64,000 nucleotides of DNA from Gamarada debralockiae (GCA_002803225.1 NXFV01001091.1:1-64000); one strand, 5' to 3'. Counted from the stretch's first letter, positions 47,885-60,946 are shown. The notes: generated by a model from the letters alone, not told the origin. Translations and numbers: made by a program.

Positions 47885-48425
47885 GGGACAGCTTTACCTT
47901 ACATACGCATAGCTAGTAGCTGCAATTGACCTCGTCAATATGCACGCTGCCTCGGACTCGGTATTCGGCATGGAATTACGCAGTTGATATTCATTCTTTC
48001 ACATCGCATTTACACTGGTGGTGGGGGCAGCATCATGGCATATCTCGCATTCAGGCTAGAGTGACTGGACGGAGAACGTTGGATGATTGCCAGGACAGGA
48101 TCTCCCAGAATCAGGATATCGGGACTTGGAAGTTCATGAATACCTGGTTGCTGCTGCTTGTCCGTTTGAGCATTCTTTCGATGGATGGATCGTCTGGCAC
48201 ATACGGACTGGCTTTTCATACTTTACATAAACATGTCATAGATAGATACATATAAAAAACAAAATAAACATTATGAAATAAATGTCGCATTGAACAGCAG
48301 AAAGGGGTTCGTTTGCAGATAGGTGCAGGTGCCGCTGTGATCGATAGTTTTCTGCACGGGCCATCTCCGAATGAGCTTCAAGCTCCATCGTCCATTTGTT
48401 TGCATCAACAGCAAAAACTTCCACC
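47885..48425. other. Intergenic region TOP1 / COQ6
   Basis: This 541-bp gap is the tandem spacing between two plus-strand genes. No gene is supported. It contains a short purine/A-rich run near 48246-48280. Confidence 0.5.
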
Positions 48426-49942
48426 ATGAAACCTCTCCCTCCAGCTCTCCGGTCTCGGACGGCTGGCAATTATATTTGCAATAGCTGTATCTGTCAACTA
48501 CGACGTCAACGTCGAAGCTATGCCACCTCATCACCCGCCCATCCCGAAATCTACGATGTAGTCTGCGTAGGCGGCGGCCCAGCAGGTCTCTCACTCCTCG
48601 CAGCACTCCGTACGCTCCTCCTCTCCCCTTCATACCCCATCTCACTAAACCCCTCGCAGGCTCATCCCCTTCCACCTCCAACCTCAAAATTGCCCTAATA
48701 GAATCCCAATCCCTCGCCTCAACCCGTTCCTTCTCTCTCCCCTCAACCCAATTCTCCAACCGTTGCAGCAGTCTCACACCTTCTTCTGTTCGATTCCTAG
48801 ATAAGATAGGGGCATGGGCCCATATAGATAAGGAGAGAGTGCAGGCTTATGAGGAGATGCAAGTCTGGGATGGTGTGAGTGGGGCGAGGATCGAGTTCGA
48901 TTGGGCTGTAGAACGTCGAGATGACAGAACTATTGCGTATATGAACGAGAATCTCAATCTTACTTCCGCACTTCTCAAGAGAATTGAGGAGGTTGGGGGT
49001 GTGGAGTTGATGGATGGGCAGAAAGTTACGGGTATTGAGCTGGGAGGGGAAACAGAGGAGATGGATTTGAGATCCTGGCCGATCGTGAAGACGGATGGAG
49101 GAAGGGAATTAGCTGCCAGACTACTAGTTGGCGCGGATGGACAAAATAGTCCCGTGAGGGCGTTTGCGGGGATTGGGAGTAAAGGCTGGGATTACGATCG
49201 CCAGGGTGTTGTCGCGACACTGGAGTTGGAGGAGGAGGGTTGGCCGAAGACAGCGTATCAGAGATTCTTGCCTACTGGGCCAGTAGCTATGCTGCCTTTG
49301 CCGGGGAAGTACGCTACGTTGGTTTGGAGCACAACACCGGCGCTGGCGGCGAAGTTGAAGGGCTTGAGTGCGAGGGATTTCATTGGGATGGTTAATGCTG
49401 CATTTAGGTTGGAGACGGTGGATTTGGCGTTTATGCATACGATGGCTGAGGGACAGAAGGAGGAGTTGGATTGGAGGGAACAGCATACGAGGTTTGATGT
49501 TGATAAGATACCGCAAAGAGTGGTTGGAGTGCAAGAAGGCAGTATTGCTTCGTTTCCTCTGAAGATGCGGCATGCGGATACGTATATTGGGGAACGAGTA
49601 GCGCTCGTTGGAGATGCTGCTCATACTATCCATCCGCTTGCCGGCCAGGGGCTGAATCAAGGGCAGGGGGATGTTGAGAGTTTGGTCGAGACGATTGAGT
49701 ATGCAGTTTCTCATGGGCAAGATATTGGTGTGACGATGTCTTTGGAACCGTATAATGCGGAGAGATACGCAGCAAACAACATGCTCTTGGGAGTTGTGGA
49801 CAAACTCCACAAGCTGTATGGGGTGGAAAGTGGACCGTTGGTGGGGTTGAGGAGTATTGGACTCAGAGCTGTGAATGGGTTACGACCGTTGAAGCAGTTC
49901 TTTATGGAGCAGGCGGCCGGGACTGGATTCAAGATATTGTAG
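48426..49942 (+). CDS. COQ6: Ubiquinone biosynthesis monooxygenase Coq6
   Basis: Two exons: 48426-48609 and 48660-49942, giving 488 aa. A basic, Ser-rich mitochondrial presequence (about 40 residues) is followed by the FAD-binding GGGPAG loop at residues 49-54. Further motifs are RSFSLPSTQFS, LVGADGQNSPVR (the DG motif), and the second FAD motif RVALVGDAAHTIHPLAGQGLNQG. The family is the UbiH/Coq6 flavin monooxygenases; Coq6 performs C5-ring hydroxylation of the coenzyme Q precursor at the matrix face of the inner membrane, fed by ferredoxin. It converges on the E2 gene with a 316-bp gap. Confidence 0.95.
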
Positions 49943-50258
49943 GTTTAGCCACATGGCAGATAATGAAGTGTATGATACTGGAAATTGCTGTATTTCTATA
50001 GCTGAATGAAAAGGACCCAGCGCTGTGCCCATGAAGAAAACCTACGCCGTTATATATGCCTATGTCCAGTTCCTTTTCCTCCTCAAACACATAAATCGCA
50101 TTGCATTTTATGCTCCTAACGCCAGGGAATCGCCCATGAAGAACTCCTTTCTCCCAGAGCCCTCTACCCAGCGCAGAACCATCCTTCCCATGACCCATTT
50201 CCAGCATGGTCACATCAACCCCCATATCCATTCGAATCCCCTCTTCCCTCTCTATCCC
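49943..50258. other. Convergent intergenic region COQ6 / E2
   Basis: This is a 316-bp gap between 3' ends; nothing is seen beyond presumed 3' UTR sequence. Confidence 0.5.
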
Positions 50259-50925
50259 TCAGACCGTATTGTCATGATAATAAAAGTCAATATCCCTCGG
50301 CCGTCGTCTATTATTCGCAACGAAGTTCTCATCTCCCTCCGGTCTCTCATTCTTGGTGTTCCCGGTTAACATGCTCTGCAGACTCATGCAGACACTCTCC
50401 ACGTTCTGAACCGGGGACCAGCCTTGTTGGCCTAGCAGATCCAGACAGATGATGCCGTTCGAGTAGATGTGCGGGTGCATTGGAATCGGTCTGTCTGCGG
50501 TTTTGGTGAAGGTTACTTCGGGAGGTTCTGGATTTCATATTAAATGTCAGCATCGAGTTTGAGGTTTTGGGAGGGAGTAGAGAGCTTTTGGGGAGGGGAG
50601 GGAAGAAAGCGGTTAGAGGAAGGATGGACGTTACGTACCTATTGGGTATTGAGGGCTGAATTTGAATTTCAGTCGATAGGTCTGATTCATGTAGAGGGGA
50701 TTTGCGTCCAGGACTTTCAGGTCAAGGAGCCATTCATCAAATCCTTCGGCCGACACGAGAGTTATGCCTGGAGGTAAGTTGCCATGGATCTGCAACAACG
50801 TCAGCATGGCCCCTAAAGCACCAAGAGATGGCCCAAAGAGATGAAATATGACCTATGACAAGTGCTTATATACAAGACCTTACCTTTTGCAGCTCTTTTT
50901 GAAGCCTCTTGGTTGCGAAAGCCAT
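50259..50925 (-). CDS. Ubiquitin-conjugating enzyme E2, UBE2W-like
   Basis: Three exons: 50925-50884, 50789-50639 and 50527-50259, giving 153 aa. The UBC fold is complete: MAFATKRLQKELQK helix, YRLKFKFSPQYPIEPPEVTF, then PMHPHIYSNGIICLDLLG with the catalytic cysteine in IICLD, and WSPVQNVESVCMSLQSML. The C-terminus ends RPRDIDFYYHDNTV; this WYHDDTC-like ending is the hallmark of UBE2W, the E2 that modifies protein N-termini. The usual E2 HPN motif is replaced by HPH, as in UBE2W. The second intron is 111 bp. Confidence 0.88.
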
Positions 50926-52138
50926 AACTTCCCTTCCCCTGCAGTCCGGTTGCCTACTGATCCGGTGCTCTGCTACTCGGAAATGAAGGGGTTTCTCATA
51001 TATATACTTCAGTTGATGAATGGTAGAGTTTGTAGGTTACTCCTTATGTTCGTAGTTAAATACGTGGGAGGACCGGTAGGCGCAAGAATTCGAGTGTGAA
51101 GTCGAATGCGGGATGAAGGAAACCTTTATCGATAGTGGCCCGAAACTTCCAAGGCATCATAACCGGCAGCTGCATCAAGTACAATTGGATGAGAGATATT
51201 GACGGGTTTCAACTTCTCTGTCATTCAGACAATAGAACAACATATTTTCTTCTCCCAAAGCTATCTTCTTATCCTAAGTTCTCATAAGGAGACGAGACCC
51301 TCAAGAGCAGAGAGGAGGTATAAGAGCCACGTGACTACGAAGGTACAGTATATAGCGGGTTATAGTGACAAATTGGACAATGTAAAACCCACCCCGCCCT
51401 CGGATTGTATCAGGTATCTTTTAATTGGTGTACGACCCACAGTAAATACGATGCCCTATATAATCCATTTGATTATTAATATAAATGGCAGGCTAGTGAG
51501 CATTCGATTGGGTGAAGTAAGACCGTTCTGGGGCTGCTAAAAAGCGGAAGGAGAATATATCATGTGATTGATCTCAGATAGAAAGATTCGGATTAATACG
51601 CGAATACGTTGTGCTGTGGAGTAATAGTCGCGGTAAGAAAGTTTTGTTAAAAGGTATATATATTAAATTAAGAAGTTTTAGTTTTAAAAAAGTCTGGCTA
51701 GTGTAATTAGCTAAAGTTTCCTTGACCTTACATGTACCGCCACTACTGCTACCCATTACTAAAGTGAAAGCGCGATCCTCTGCGTTAACAAATCTTGGGA
51801 ATATCTTAAAGCTCCTTGTCTAACAAGCTCTTAAGATAAGAAAAGAAAGAGGTACTCTAACCTCGAATAAGGAAGCCGCCGCTGCATACTAGCGCGGTGA
51901 AGTCCAAGATATCAAGTGTAGTGATTGCAAGGTAAAGAAGGGTCCTTTTAAAGAATGTATACGCTTGTCTAGTTACTTTGGGAGTGCGTGCTACAATTGC
52001 AAGGTTAACGATGAGGAATATGAGATATAGCTTCTATAAGTTAAATTGATCTCTTACTCCCTTGATTACTTGATCTAATATGTACTTGTAGCTGATGAGG
52101 TTGAGCCCAAGGCTTTGCGCCGCTGCTCGGCCTCTACA

Positions 52139-52166
52139 ACCACAATAGCAACAGCAACAGCAACTC
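52139..52166 (+). repeat. CAA/CAG-rich short repeat
   Basis: ACAACCACAATAGCAACAGC followed by AACAGCAAC. It encodes the poly-Gln tract of the decayed gene in one frame; one CAG has become TAG. Confidence 0.7.
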
Positions 52167-52264
52167 GCTGCTACCGGCCCTCCCTTGGTCAACTAGCCAG
52201 CAGAAATTGGCCTCACAGAGGCACAAGCGATGATGTTTGTATTAGCGCAAGCTGGAGATTGAAA

Positions 52265-52283
52265 AGAGAGAGAGAGAGAGAGA
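52265..52283 (+). repeat. (GA)n microsatellite
   Basis: A run of about nine AG dinucleotides within the TIR element. Confidence 0.9.
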
Positions 52284-53040
52284 TCAGGTATTAAGAGAGG
52301 CGGAGTAGTTTGAGAACAAGTTCTTTTTGGGAGTGATTAGATACGAATACTATTGATTGACCTACGGGCGTTATTCTTCTCGATCTACTCCCCTATAGCC
52401 ACATATACAATATATATCAAGGTATATTCAATTGTGATATTAGATTTACTTCTCTATCTTTTTTACTGTCGTAACACACTAAAAAGGATTACTGATACAT
52501 ACCGTGCCAGTCGTACTTCATTTGGTTGCCAAGGGGCAGAATCGGTAAAAAATCGTATTGTCCAATTTTGTCACTATAACCCGCCATAGAGTAGGTTTTA
52601 TGGATCTGCAAACCCCTGAACGGAATAGAGTGGCGCAGTCGAGTAAGCCCCCTCCACTCCACACGTCGTCAGGCTCATTTGCAGCTGAGGGTCTGTTGCT
52701 GTCAACTAACGCGAGGCAGATTAATGCTTCGTTGTTGTCAAATTTGTGTTTACAGCCTTCCAACCCGATCTACGTGGTGACTCTGCTCTAAACTCGCCAT
52801 AAACCATTTTCGATCACTGTTTGCAACCAGGATCAACACTTACAGAGGGGTTCGAAACGAAACAGCGATAACAGGTCAGCTAAGCTCAGCTTGCCCAGCT
52901 CAACGCACTCTTCGATTCCCACATCTCACATCAATTTCACGCGGCTGCGAAAGCTGCCAGTTCGCCACACCTCACCAAGTTCTAAAGAATCGAGAGACAC
53001 AGCAAGAGCGCTCAATTGCGCTCTAGCAACAGCAGTCACG

Positions 53041-54731
<1,691 letters not shown>

Positions 54732-55407
54732 GGGAATCGGGTGTATAGATTGCTGTGTGGCCGGTTTTATGGGTTATGGATGGAAGTTGATACCCGACAT
54801 GGGACGCTTTGATTTTGCACGCGCTGATTCGGTTTATGGTAGGTCGTGGCTGAGAATGAATGAAGCATGAATTAGATGACCTAAAAAGCCCTGTTTTTGA
54901 AGTCCTTGTATGCAGCCAGACGCTTGAGATCGTTCGACAGATATTTTGAAGTCAGAACGACTGTCAGCGGAAATACTACCATGGCCGGTATTGTCCCAGG
55001 ATTATCTTTTACGGTGTCCATGCCCTCTGGTAGACTTGTGAGACCTCGATCGTTCAAAGAGATTGAATTCAGGATCGGATCAGAGCGGATCAGAGCAGAT
55101 ATGCGTAGAGCATGAGACTCTCAATACAGGCATTTCAAGTGTAACGTTGCGTTTGTTTTACATCCCTCGTGCTATCATATCCCCATGCCCGTCTCCATAA
55201 GACATTATCCCTATAATATACATAGAAGTCTACAAGAACAGTATTTCATACAAGTTCAAAAAAGAGCAAAAGCAAAAAGACGCCCAAATATCCGAAGCAA
55301 TCATCCACACCATTTCAACCATTATACATGTCCCCTTACGCCATCCAAGTCCAATTCCAGTTCCTTCCAATGCTTCCAATTACCATCCCAATGCTGCATA
55401 TCTCCAA
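54732..55407. other. Convergent intergenic region
   Basis: This 676-bp gap lies between the 3' ends of the CaM kinase and the unknown gene. No gene is supported. Confidence 0.5.
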
Positions 55408-56641
55408 TCATTCCAATTCCATTATGACTTTTTCGCAGAGAGCTTGATATCGACTCCCATCGAAGCGCTTCCTCTTCCATCCACCCTCCTTCAACCTCTG
55501 AATCTGCGCTCTTAACTCCACCTTCTTCATCTCTTCATCATTGACCCCACTCATCCCCTGTCCCTGAAAATCCGTGAAGATATTTGGTAAATTAGATCTC
55601 CAAGCCTTCTTACTCTTCTGCAGCGCATCAATCTGGCTCTTTACGCTCCCAATATGGTAATTAATCTGATTACGCAAATCGGATAAATGGCCACGATATC
55701 GAATGAGAGCACGTGAGAGCAGAAAATTGGAGATAGTATCTTCGTCTGTGGGGGATGGAGGGTCTGAAATTAGAGTTGGGGGTCTGGGAAAGGCGTTGAT
55801 GAGTGTGTCGTCGTCTGCGAGCTCGAGCTCGGCTTCGGAGAGGAGACGGGGGAGTTGAAGAGAGAAGGAGACTTTCTTTTTGATTTTTAGGGGTGCGGGT
55901 GCGAGGCCGCCTCCTGGGCTGGAGGCTGGAGCGGAGAGGGTGCGTTTGTGTGTTGGTGTATCTTCAGAGGAAGAGGAGGGGATTGAGGATGTTGGTGATG
56001 GGGCGACAGATGAAACAGCTGTGGAGCACGATGAGGCGTGGGAGAAGATTGAATCAACAGAGGAGCAGATGCTGGAGGATACCGAGTTATGGCGAGTTTG
56101 TTGAACAGCTTGGACGATCGTGGGGTCTGCGGAAAAGGAGGCGTATTCCATGTGCGATTCGGCGTTTCGGTAGTAGGAGAGGGCTTCTTGGAGGAGCGGA
56201 AATTGGGTGGAGAAGTTTTGGTGGAGAGAATGAGATGTGAGTTCTATTGAGGACGCCGCGAGGAAGGAGAGGTAGATTTGATAGAGTGGGTGGACTCGGT
56301 ACTGGTTTCATCAGTTTCGGTCTGTATGTGGAAGATGTGGAAGTACGTACTGGGTCTTTGATGCTGCTCAATATCTGTATACATCGCGCGCTACATTGTT
56401 TATATTGGCCCTTCATATATACGACCTTGACTTCCTCCACGACTTTTCTCCACTCTGATTCCGTATATGGAAAGATTGTGAGGTCTGTAACGGGTCCAGG
56501 GCGCGGCCGACCTATCGATTTCATAGGAATGGCGGGGAGGAATATCGGTATTGATGGAAGGGAAACCGAGAACCTTCTTGTATCCGTAGTTGGTTGAAGA
56601 CGGAGGGAAATTAATCGACCCATGTTGTTCGAATTGCTCAT
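55408..56641 (-). CDS. Conserved fungal protein of unknown function
   Basis: Two exons, 56641-56351 and 56301-55408, give 394 aa. The N-terminal 60 residues are Ser/Arg/Pro-rich. A helical region follows with TESEWRKVVEEVKVVYMKGQYKQCSARCIQIL, YRVHPLYQIYLSFLAASS and FPLLQEALSYYRNAESHM, a TPR-like pattern. The middle is Ser-rich (PSPTSSIPSSSSEDTP), then KIKKKVSFSLQLP. The C-terminal third is helical, with RALIRYRGHLSDLRNQINYH and a basic end, KRKRFDGSRYQALCEKVIME. I recall similar uncharacterised proteins in other Pezizomycotina; no function is known to me. An in-frame ATG at 56764 could extend the start. The splice acceptor at 56302 was chosen because it keeps the frame. Confidence 0.75.
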
Positions 56642-58176
56642 TGTGAATGACAAGGGCAAGAGCCAGGACAATGAATTGTATCGCCGTTTGTATGGCCGAG
56701 GCGTGACCCTGTGTATCCGCCTATTGTTTTCTCGATATCTCTGCAGGTACCCGGATGGAACCAAAATTTATCCTGAATAGAGTATTGAATTCCGTAACTG
56801 AAGTGCATAAACAAATGAGCGACTGGAAAAGTACGTGTTGTTGTATAAGGCAATGTTGTTGGCAAGAAAAATAACGAGCGTCGTTTGTTGTTTACAGCAA
56901 CGTTCGCAACTTGCGAAGCTGAAAAGACAAGTCAATAGTAGCGCGAGAAATAACTGGAGAAGAACAGCAAAAGAAACAAAAAGAGAAAACGAAGCACGAA
57001 TGCGCTTTGAAGATAATATACGAGCAGAGAAGCAAAGGCCTACCACCCAAAGCAACGAGTCAATTCCTACCCCTCGACGTCCAAGGAGTCCACACTTCAC
57101 TCCCTACACCCTGCACTTGAAGGGAACCAGCATTGACATTCTGCGAACCATAAGATCGCCCGTGGGCATGAAGGTGGTGTGCAATTGTTTCGAAACATAA
57201 AATGGAACAAACGCATTGTCGTTTTTCGTCATACACCCCCAGCAGAAGACAGGGGTGTCGTCTGTGCCTGGGAGTTCGGACGACTCTGTGCGTCTCTGTG
57301 CACTCCTTGCTTTTTATCCATTGGTTGGAGGAGGAAAGTCCCTTTAGATGATTATAGATCTGCCGTTAGACGAATCTAGGGACTTGGTGATCCAAGCCTT
57401 TTTTTTTTTTTTTGTTTTTTTTGGGGGGATTGGGTGGGTAGAAGATGTTTGTCCATCAGGTGCTGAAGAGACGCCGCATTACGGTCCTGATATTGGAATT
57501 ATCGGGATGACTTTAACAAACAGAATAATTCCGAAGACATGTATTATACTTTGTTAGATATGGATATAACCTGGTAATGCGGCTCATAGAGATTGAATAC
57601 TTGGAAAGCTTCTCGTCAACCTTAAATCATGTGTCTGTCTCTCTGATCGGGGAAACCTCGAGAGCGGGTCAAAACCGGACATCTCGAGCCGTTGAAACCC
57701 ATCGACCTATCTCTCCGAAATCAACTGGGGGTCCAAGGACCGCACAAAGATCATGTGGTTCATTCTATTGACCCCGACTTTGAGCAATTTAAACATCCTC
57801 CCATAAGATGTTGGCCCATGACCAAAGCAGGCGAGCCCTAGGAGTTGCGCAGCAGCATCACGAAGGATCATATTCAAAATCTCACTCGCGGAAGGCCTGA
57901 ACAGAACATCAATGCTATGGAAATTCTCCATTATCAGATCCTTCTGTGAAATTCATCTAAAGAATCGTCACTTCCTCATCCGGAATATCGATGATCATCA
58001 TCACCAGGATCTTCACCCAAAAAAGTATATCTTAGATTGGCGAAAAGCCTCCTTTTAGTAATGCATGAAACGACTCATCTCAAAAGCCATCTATTCTTCG
58101 CTGTGCCACTTACGCCTCTATGCTATGTTTTTCTCTGCTATTTTTACAGAATCCAACCCCAGAAAATTTTGATTGA
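56642..58176. other. Intergenic region with homopolymer tract
   Basis: This 1.5-kb stretch has no supported gene. It includes T15 (57399-57413), G, T8 and G6 in succession (to 57428). Short frames near 56835-57200 lack conserved features. Confidence 0.5.
57399..57428. repeat. Poly-T / poly-G homopolymer tract
   Basis: Fifteen T, one G, eight T and six G in a row. It is simple sequence, and read length here may be uncertain. Confidence 0.9.
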
Positions 58177-60759
58177 CTATGATGCTGGTACGGCTCCAAT
58201 CACCACTTGCGATAATGGGGTTTCTTCAGCTGGCTTTTCGGTTTCTGGAACACTCTCCTCAGTCTTCTCTGCGTCTTCCTTCTTGGATCCTCCTACGACT
58301 CTCAGACCTTCGGCCTCGATTGCTAAGCTATCGAGTTTTTCTTTTCGTTGTATGCGAGCCTTGACTTCTGTGACCAGATCGGAGAGATCGACCATTACAC
58401 CTTCATTTTCGGGGCGGTCGAGACGAAGACCGTTCTCTTTGATCTTGACTTTTCCTTGCGTTACTTCGTCCTCTCTTAACTACCGGTTTCATTGCTTTAT
58501 AAACCGGTTATTATAACCTTAAATAGTGTTTTTCTTGAAATATAATAGGTTCTAATAGAAGGAGTTGTTGCTTATACTCGGATTAATAACCTAGGTGCCT
58601 GAAAATTAGTGAGTAAAAGCCTATAATTCCAGGTAGTCATCCCTGTATTAGGTGCGCTCGATAGCTTCTAGTACGGATGATAGCCTATAATTTTGGAAGG
58701 GTGGACCCCCTGTGGTGTTTTAAGACAATTTAGAGCCGGTTCTTATAAAAGCGGTGTCGAGAAAAATCAATGCGGTCTTATAGAGCAATCAAACCGATGG
58801 AACACCGCGGAGTCAGTAACTTTCTTATCAAGAATGTCTCAAGAGCAACGGAGCGATTGGCGCATGGGGAAAGATCGGGAGTAGATGGAGTACATGAGAG
58901 TAAACGTGAGTGAGAGCGGGATGTGAGAAAACAGAGAGCCGATGTTCCTTACTATGATCGAAAACGGCACGCTATACGGCTGCCAGTTATATGTTGGGGA
59001 CAGGAGATAGATTACTTACCCATTCACTTCAGTAGCCTTGAACTGATTTGGGAGCTTCGGCTTGACTGTAAAGAAACTCAACCTATTCATAGAGTTTACA
59101 CTGGACGCAATCTCTATCATGTGCAAGTTGCAGGTCTTCTTACCTTGATACAGGCTTCCCATAATGTTGCACAGATTGATATTCTCTCTTTTAGAAGGAC
59201 TGTAAAGCCTTTGCCTCCGAAAGCCATTTACTGTTTAGGGTTCCGGATTAGCATGACTTCTCGAAATTTGATCCAGGAGACCATGTCTCATGACTCCCGT
59301 GACAAGATGGAATAGGAGAGAAAGAGAACAGAGAATACGAACCATAACAGTCGACTTCGTTATTTTGAACAAGCTCTTCGCTCTTCTCTGCAGCCATTCT
59401 TGCCTTCGTGATCGAGAATATCCTATCAACACCAAAAGAAATACCCACACAGGGAATTTGTCCCTTCCCAGAGAACATCCCCACGAGGTTATCGTATCGG
59501 CCGCCAGCTGCCACACTGCCAACACCCATGCTTGGGTCCTCCGAGCGATCCTCATCAAAGTCTGCACCGGCTTTCGCAGGCTTCTTTGAGGGTATCGGGG
59601 GCGTTGCCGTAGCGGAGGTATCCGCAAGGGGCGCAGAGCCTTCTGTGACAACCTCCCAGATGACACCCGTATAATACTCAAGTCCACGTACCAAGCTCAG
59701 GTCGAAAGAAACACTATCCAGAGCCTCAAAAACCTCAAGGTAGTTAAACAGGAGCTCCATATCTGCGAGACCGGCTTTCATTGATACATTTGCCATCAGC
59801 TCCTGATCAGCCATCAATTTTGCAAGAAGATCCTTTTGTCCCTTCTGAACTACGTATTCCCCGATTTTTTCTGCAACTTCTGGCGCCAGACCTTTATCCT
59901 CAGTCATTTCTTTTTGACGTCCTTCCAGGGCATCTTGTCCAATTTGTCAACGGCAGATGAAATTGGACGGATCTTCTCCTCTGGTACGCAGCAGACTTGG
60001 AAGATTCCATCCAATATTTTTCGGTGGTTGATCTTCATTGTATATCGGCCCTTCCAGCCCAAACCCTCAAAAGATCTCATTCGCAATTCGGACAATCTCT
60101 GCGTCTGGCAGCATTGGATCGTAGGTACAATGTCTAAATCGCATTGATAGAGCTCTCTCATGCGGCCCTTCTTCATTGCGGGTTGATCCCGTCGGTAGAC
60201 CTCCGCGACGTGGTAACGCTTGATAATTTGGACATCTCTGTTCATAGCCAGCCATCTTGCAGAAGGAACCGTCAAGTCTTATCGCAGTGAACATATTTCT
60301 CCTCCTTGGTCTGCGAGGTCGTAGATGAGCTTGCTATCTTCGCCATATTTGTCTGACAGGATATCCTTCAATTCGAAGACTGAGGTATCGATTGTGACTG
60401 TTCCGTGGCGCTTGAATACTTCTGTAATGGTAGAAAAGATTTTGTCTCGAATTGACCTTATCCCTTCCCTCCCCTAGACATCAGTGATTATTCGTTACAA
60501 ATGATTGCGCAAGCAGATAGATTGCTGGGATATAAACCCCGTAGAGAAGCATACAGTCTTTGGTGCCCCTGGGCGTCTTCAACTCGAATTTGTGGCCCTT
60601 TGGCGCCAGTTCTTCCCTTCGTTGTGTTGATGCTGCAAAAAAGCGTCGTGAAGTTTTGGAACTCGCCCAGAATGCTGGCACGGATCTCGTTGGTGCTGTA
60701 GTTCGCAGAAGTCGCACTGATCTCGCAGATCTGGTGATGTGCAGTTGGGTAGCCTTCAT
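58177..60759 (-). pseudogene. HTS1: Histidyl-tRNA synthetase pseudogene
   Basis: Read on the minus strand, nearly the whole class II HisRS is recognisable. It has a WHEP-like N-terminus, KGHKFELKTPRGTKD, an exon with [19 protein letters not shown] and [11 protein letters not shown], the ARWLAMN and [17 protein letters not shown] motifs, SFDLSLVRGLEYYTGVIWE, GGRYDNLVGMFSG, VGISFGVDRIF, and a C-terminal GKVKIKENGLRLDRPENEG. It is broken by a TAA (60279-60281, Tyr position in SLRYDLTVP), by frameshifts near 60710-60620, 60130, 60070 and 59910 and again near 59270 and 59085, and by an AT-rich insertion (58476-58951). Neighbouring genes are intact, so sequencing error is unlikely. A working copy must exist elsewhere, since the enzyme is essential. 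Confidence 0.85.
58476..58951. mobile_element. AT-rich insertion in the HisRS pseudogene, MITE-like
   Basis: The host coding sequence stops at 58952 (VPFSII) and resumes at 58475 (GEDEVTQGK), exactly bridging one conserved HisRS segment. The intervening 476 bp are unrelated and AT-rich. Within it, 58480-58507 (CTACCGGTTTCATTGCTTTA...) and the reverse complement of 58773-58800 (CCATCGGTTTGATTGCTCTA...) match at about 20 of 28 positions, giving imperfect inverted repeats 320 bp apart. No coding capacity is seen. Confidence 0.55.
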
Positions 60760-60946
60760 TCAAGAAATGCAATGGTTGTGGGTTGCGATTTAAATAATTT
60801 TGAGTCACGACATAGATTGTTCATGCGCATGGGGAAACAAGGCTGAAGATTCGGCTCGCTTGTGGTGGCCGCGATTGTGAAAGCCGTGACCGTCGCTCCA
60901 CCTCCAACCATTCTCCGAACCTTCGATCGCAGTGAGAGGATTGCAG
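60760..60946. promoter_or_regulatory. Divergent promoter HisRS pseudogene / VPS33
   Basis: This is a 187-bp gap upstream of VPS33; no other feature is seen. Confidence 0.4.

Larger units (their letters stand above)
51757..52325 (+). pseudogene. Decayed Cys-rich gene (DUF3716-like) inside the TIR element
   Basis: An open-looking frame reads TKVKARSSALTNLGNILKLL, a TAA, then RKERGTLTSNKEAAAAY, a TAG, then RGEVQDIKCSDCKVKKGPF and SACYNCKVNDEEYE. The C-x2-C-x4-GPF-x2-C and A-C-x2-C pattern is what I know from fungal DUF3716 proteins. After a probable intron ending near 52091, a second block contains a poly-Gln stretch interrupted by TAG, LAATGPPLVN, another TAG, then GLTEAQAMMFVLAQAGD and TGA. 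The TAA and TAG codons sit where CAA or CAG (Gln) would fit, the typical result of C-to-T change at CpA. Confidence 0.65.
51353..52586. mobile_element. 1.23-kb TIR element with flanking TA (Tc1/mariner-type termini)
   Basis: The left end at 51353 reads TAGCGGGTTATAGTGACAAA then TTGGACAAT. The right end (reverse complement, ending at 52586) reads TGGCGGGTTATAGTGACAAA then ATTGGACAAT: about 30 bp with one mismatch and one single-base gap. Both ends are flanked by TA (51351-51352 and 52587-52588), as expected for a Tc1/mariner/pogo target-site duplication. The interior is AT-rich and lacks a visible transposase, so it is non-autonomous or decayed. It carries the broken Cys-rich gene described separately. 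Confidence 0.8.
50926..53040. other. Intergenic region with a mobile-element remnant
   Basis: This 2.1-kb stretch is AT-rich from about 51.1 kb onward. It holds the TIR element (51353-52586) with its decayed gene, and then the promoter of the CaM kinase. No intact gene is supported. Confidence 0.6.

Noticed and set aside
49124..49810. 228-codon antisense frame over COQ6
   Set aside because: It lies fully inside a strongly conserved gene and has no motif of its own.
56768..57200. Opposing open frames upstream of the 394-aa unknown gene
   Set aside because: Neither has conserved motifs or intron structure; both are low-complexity.
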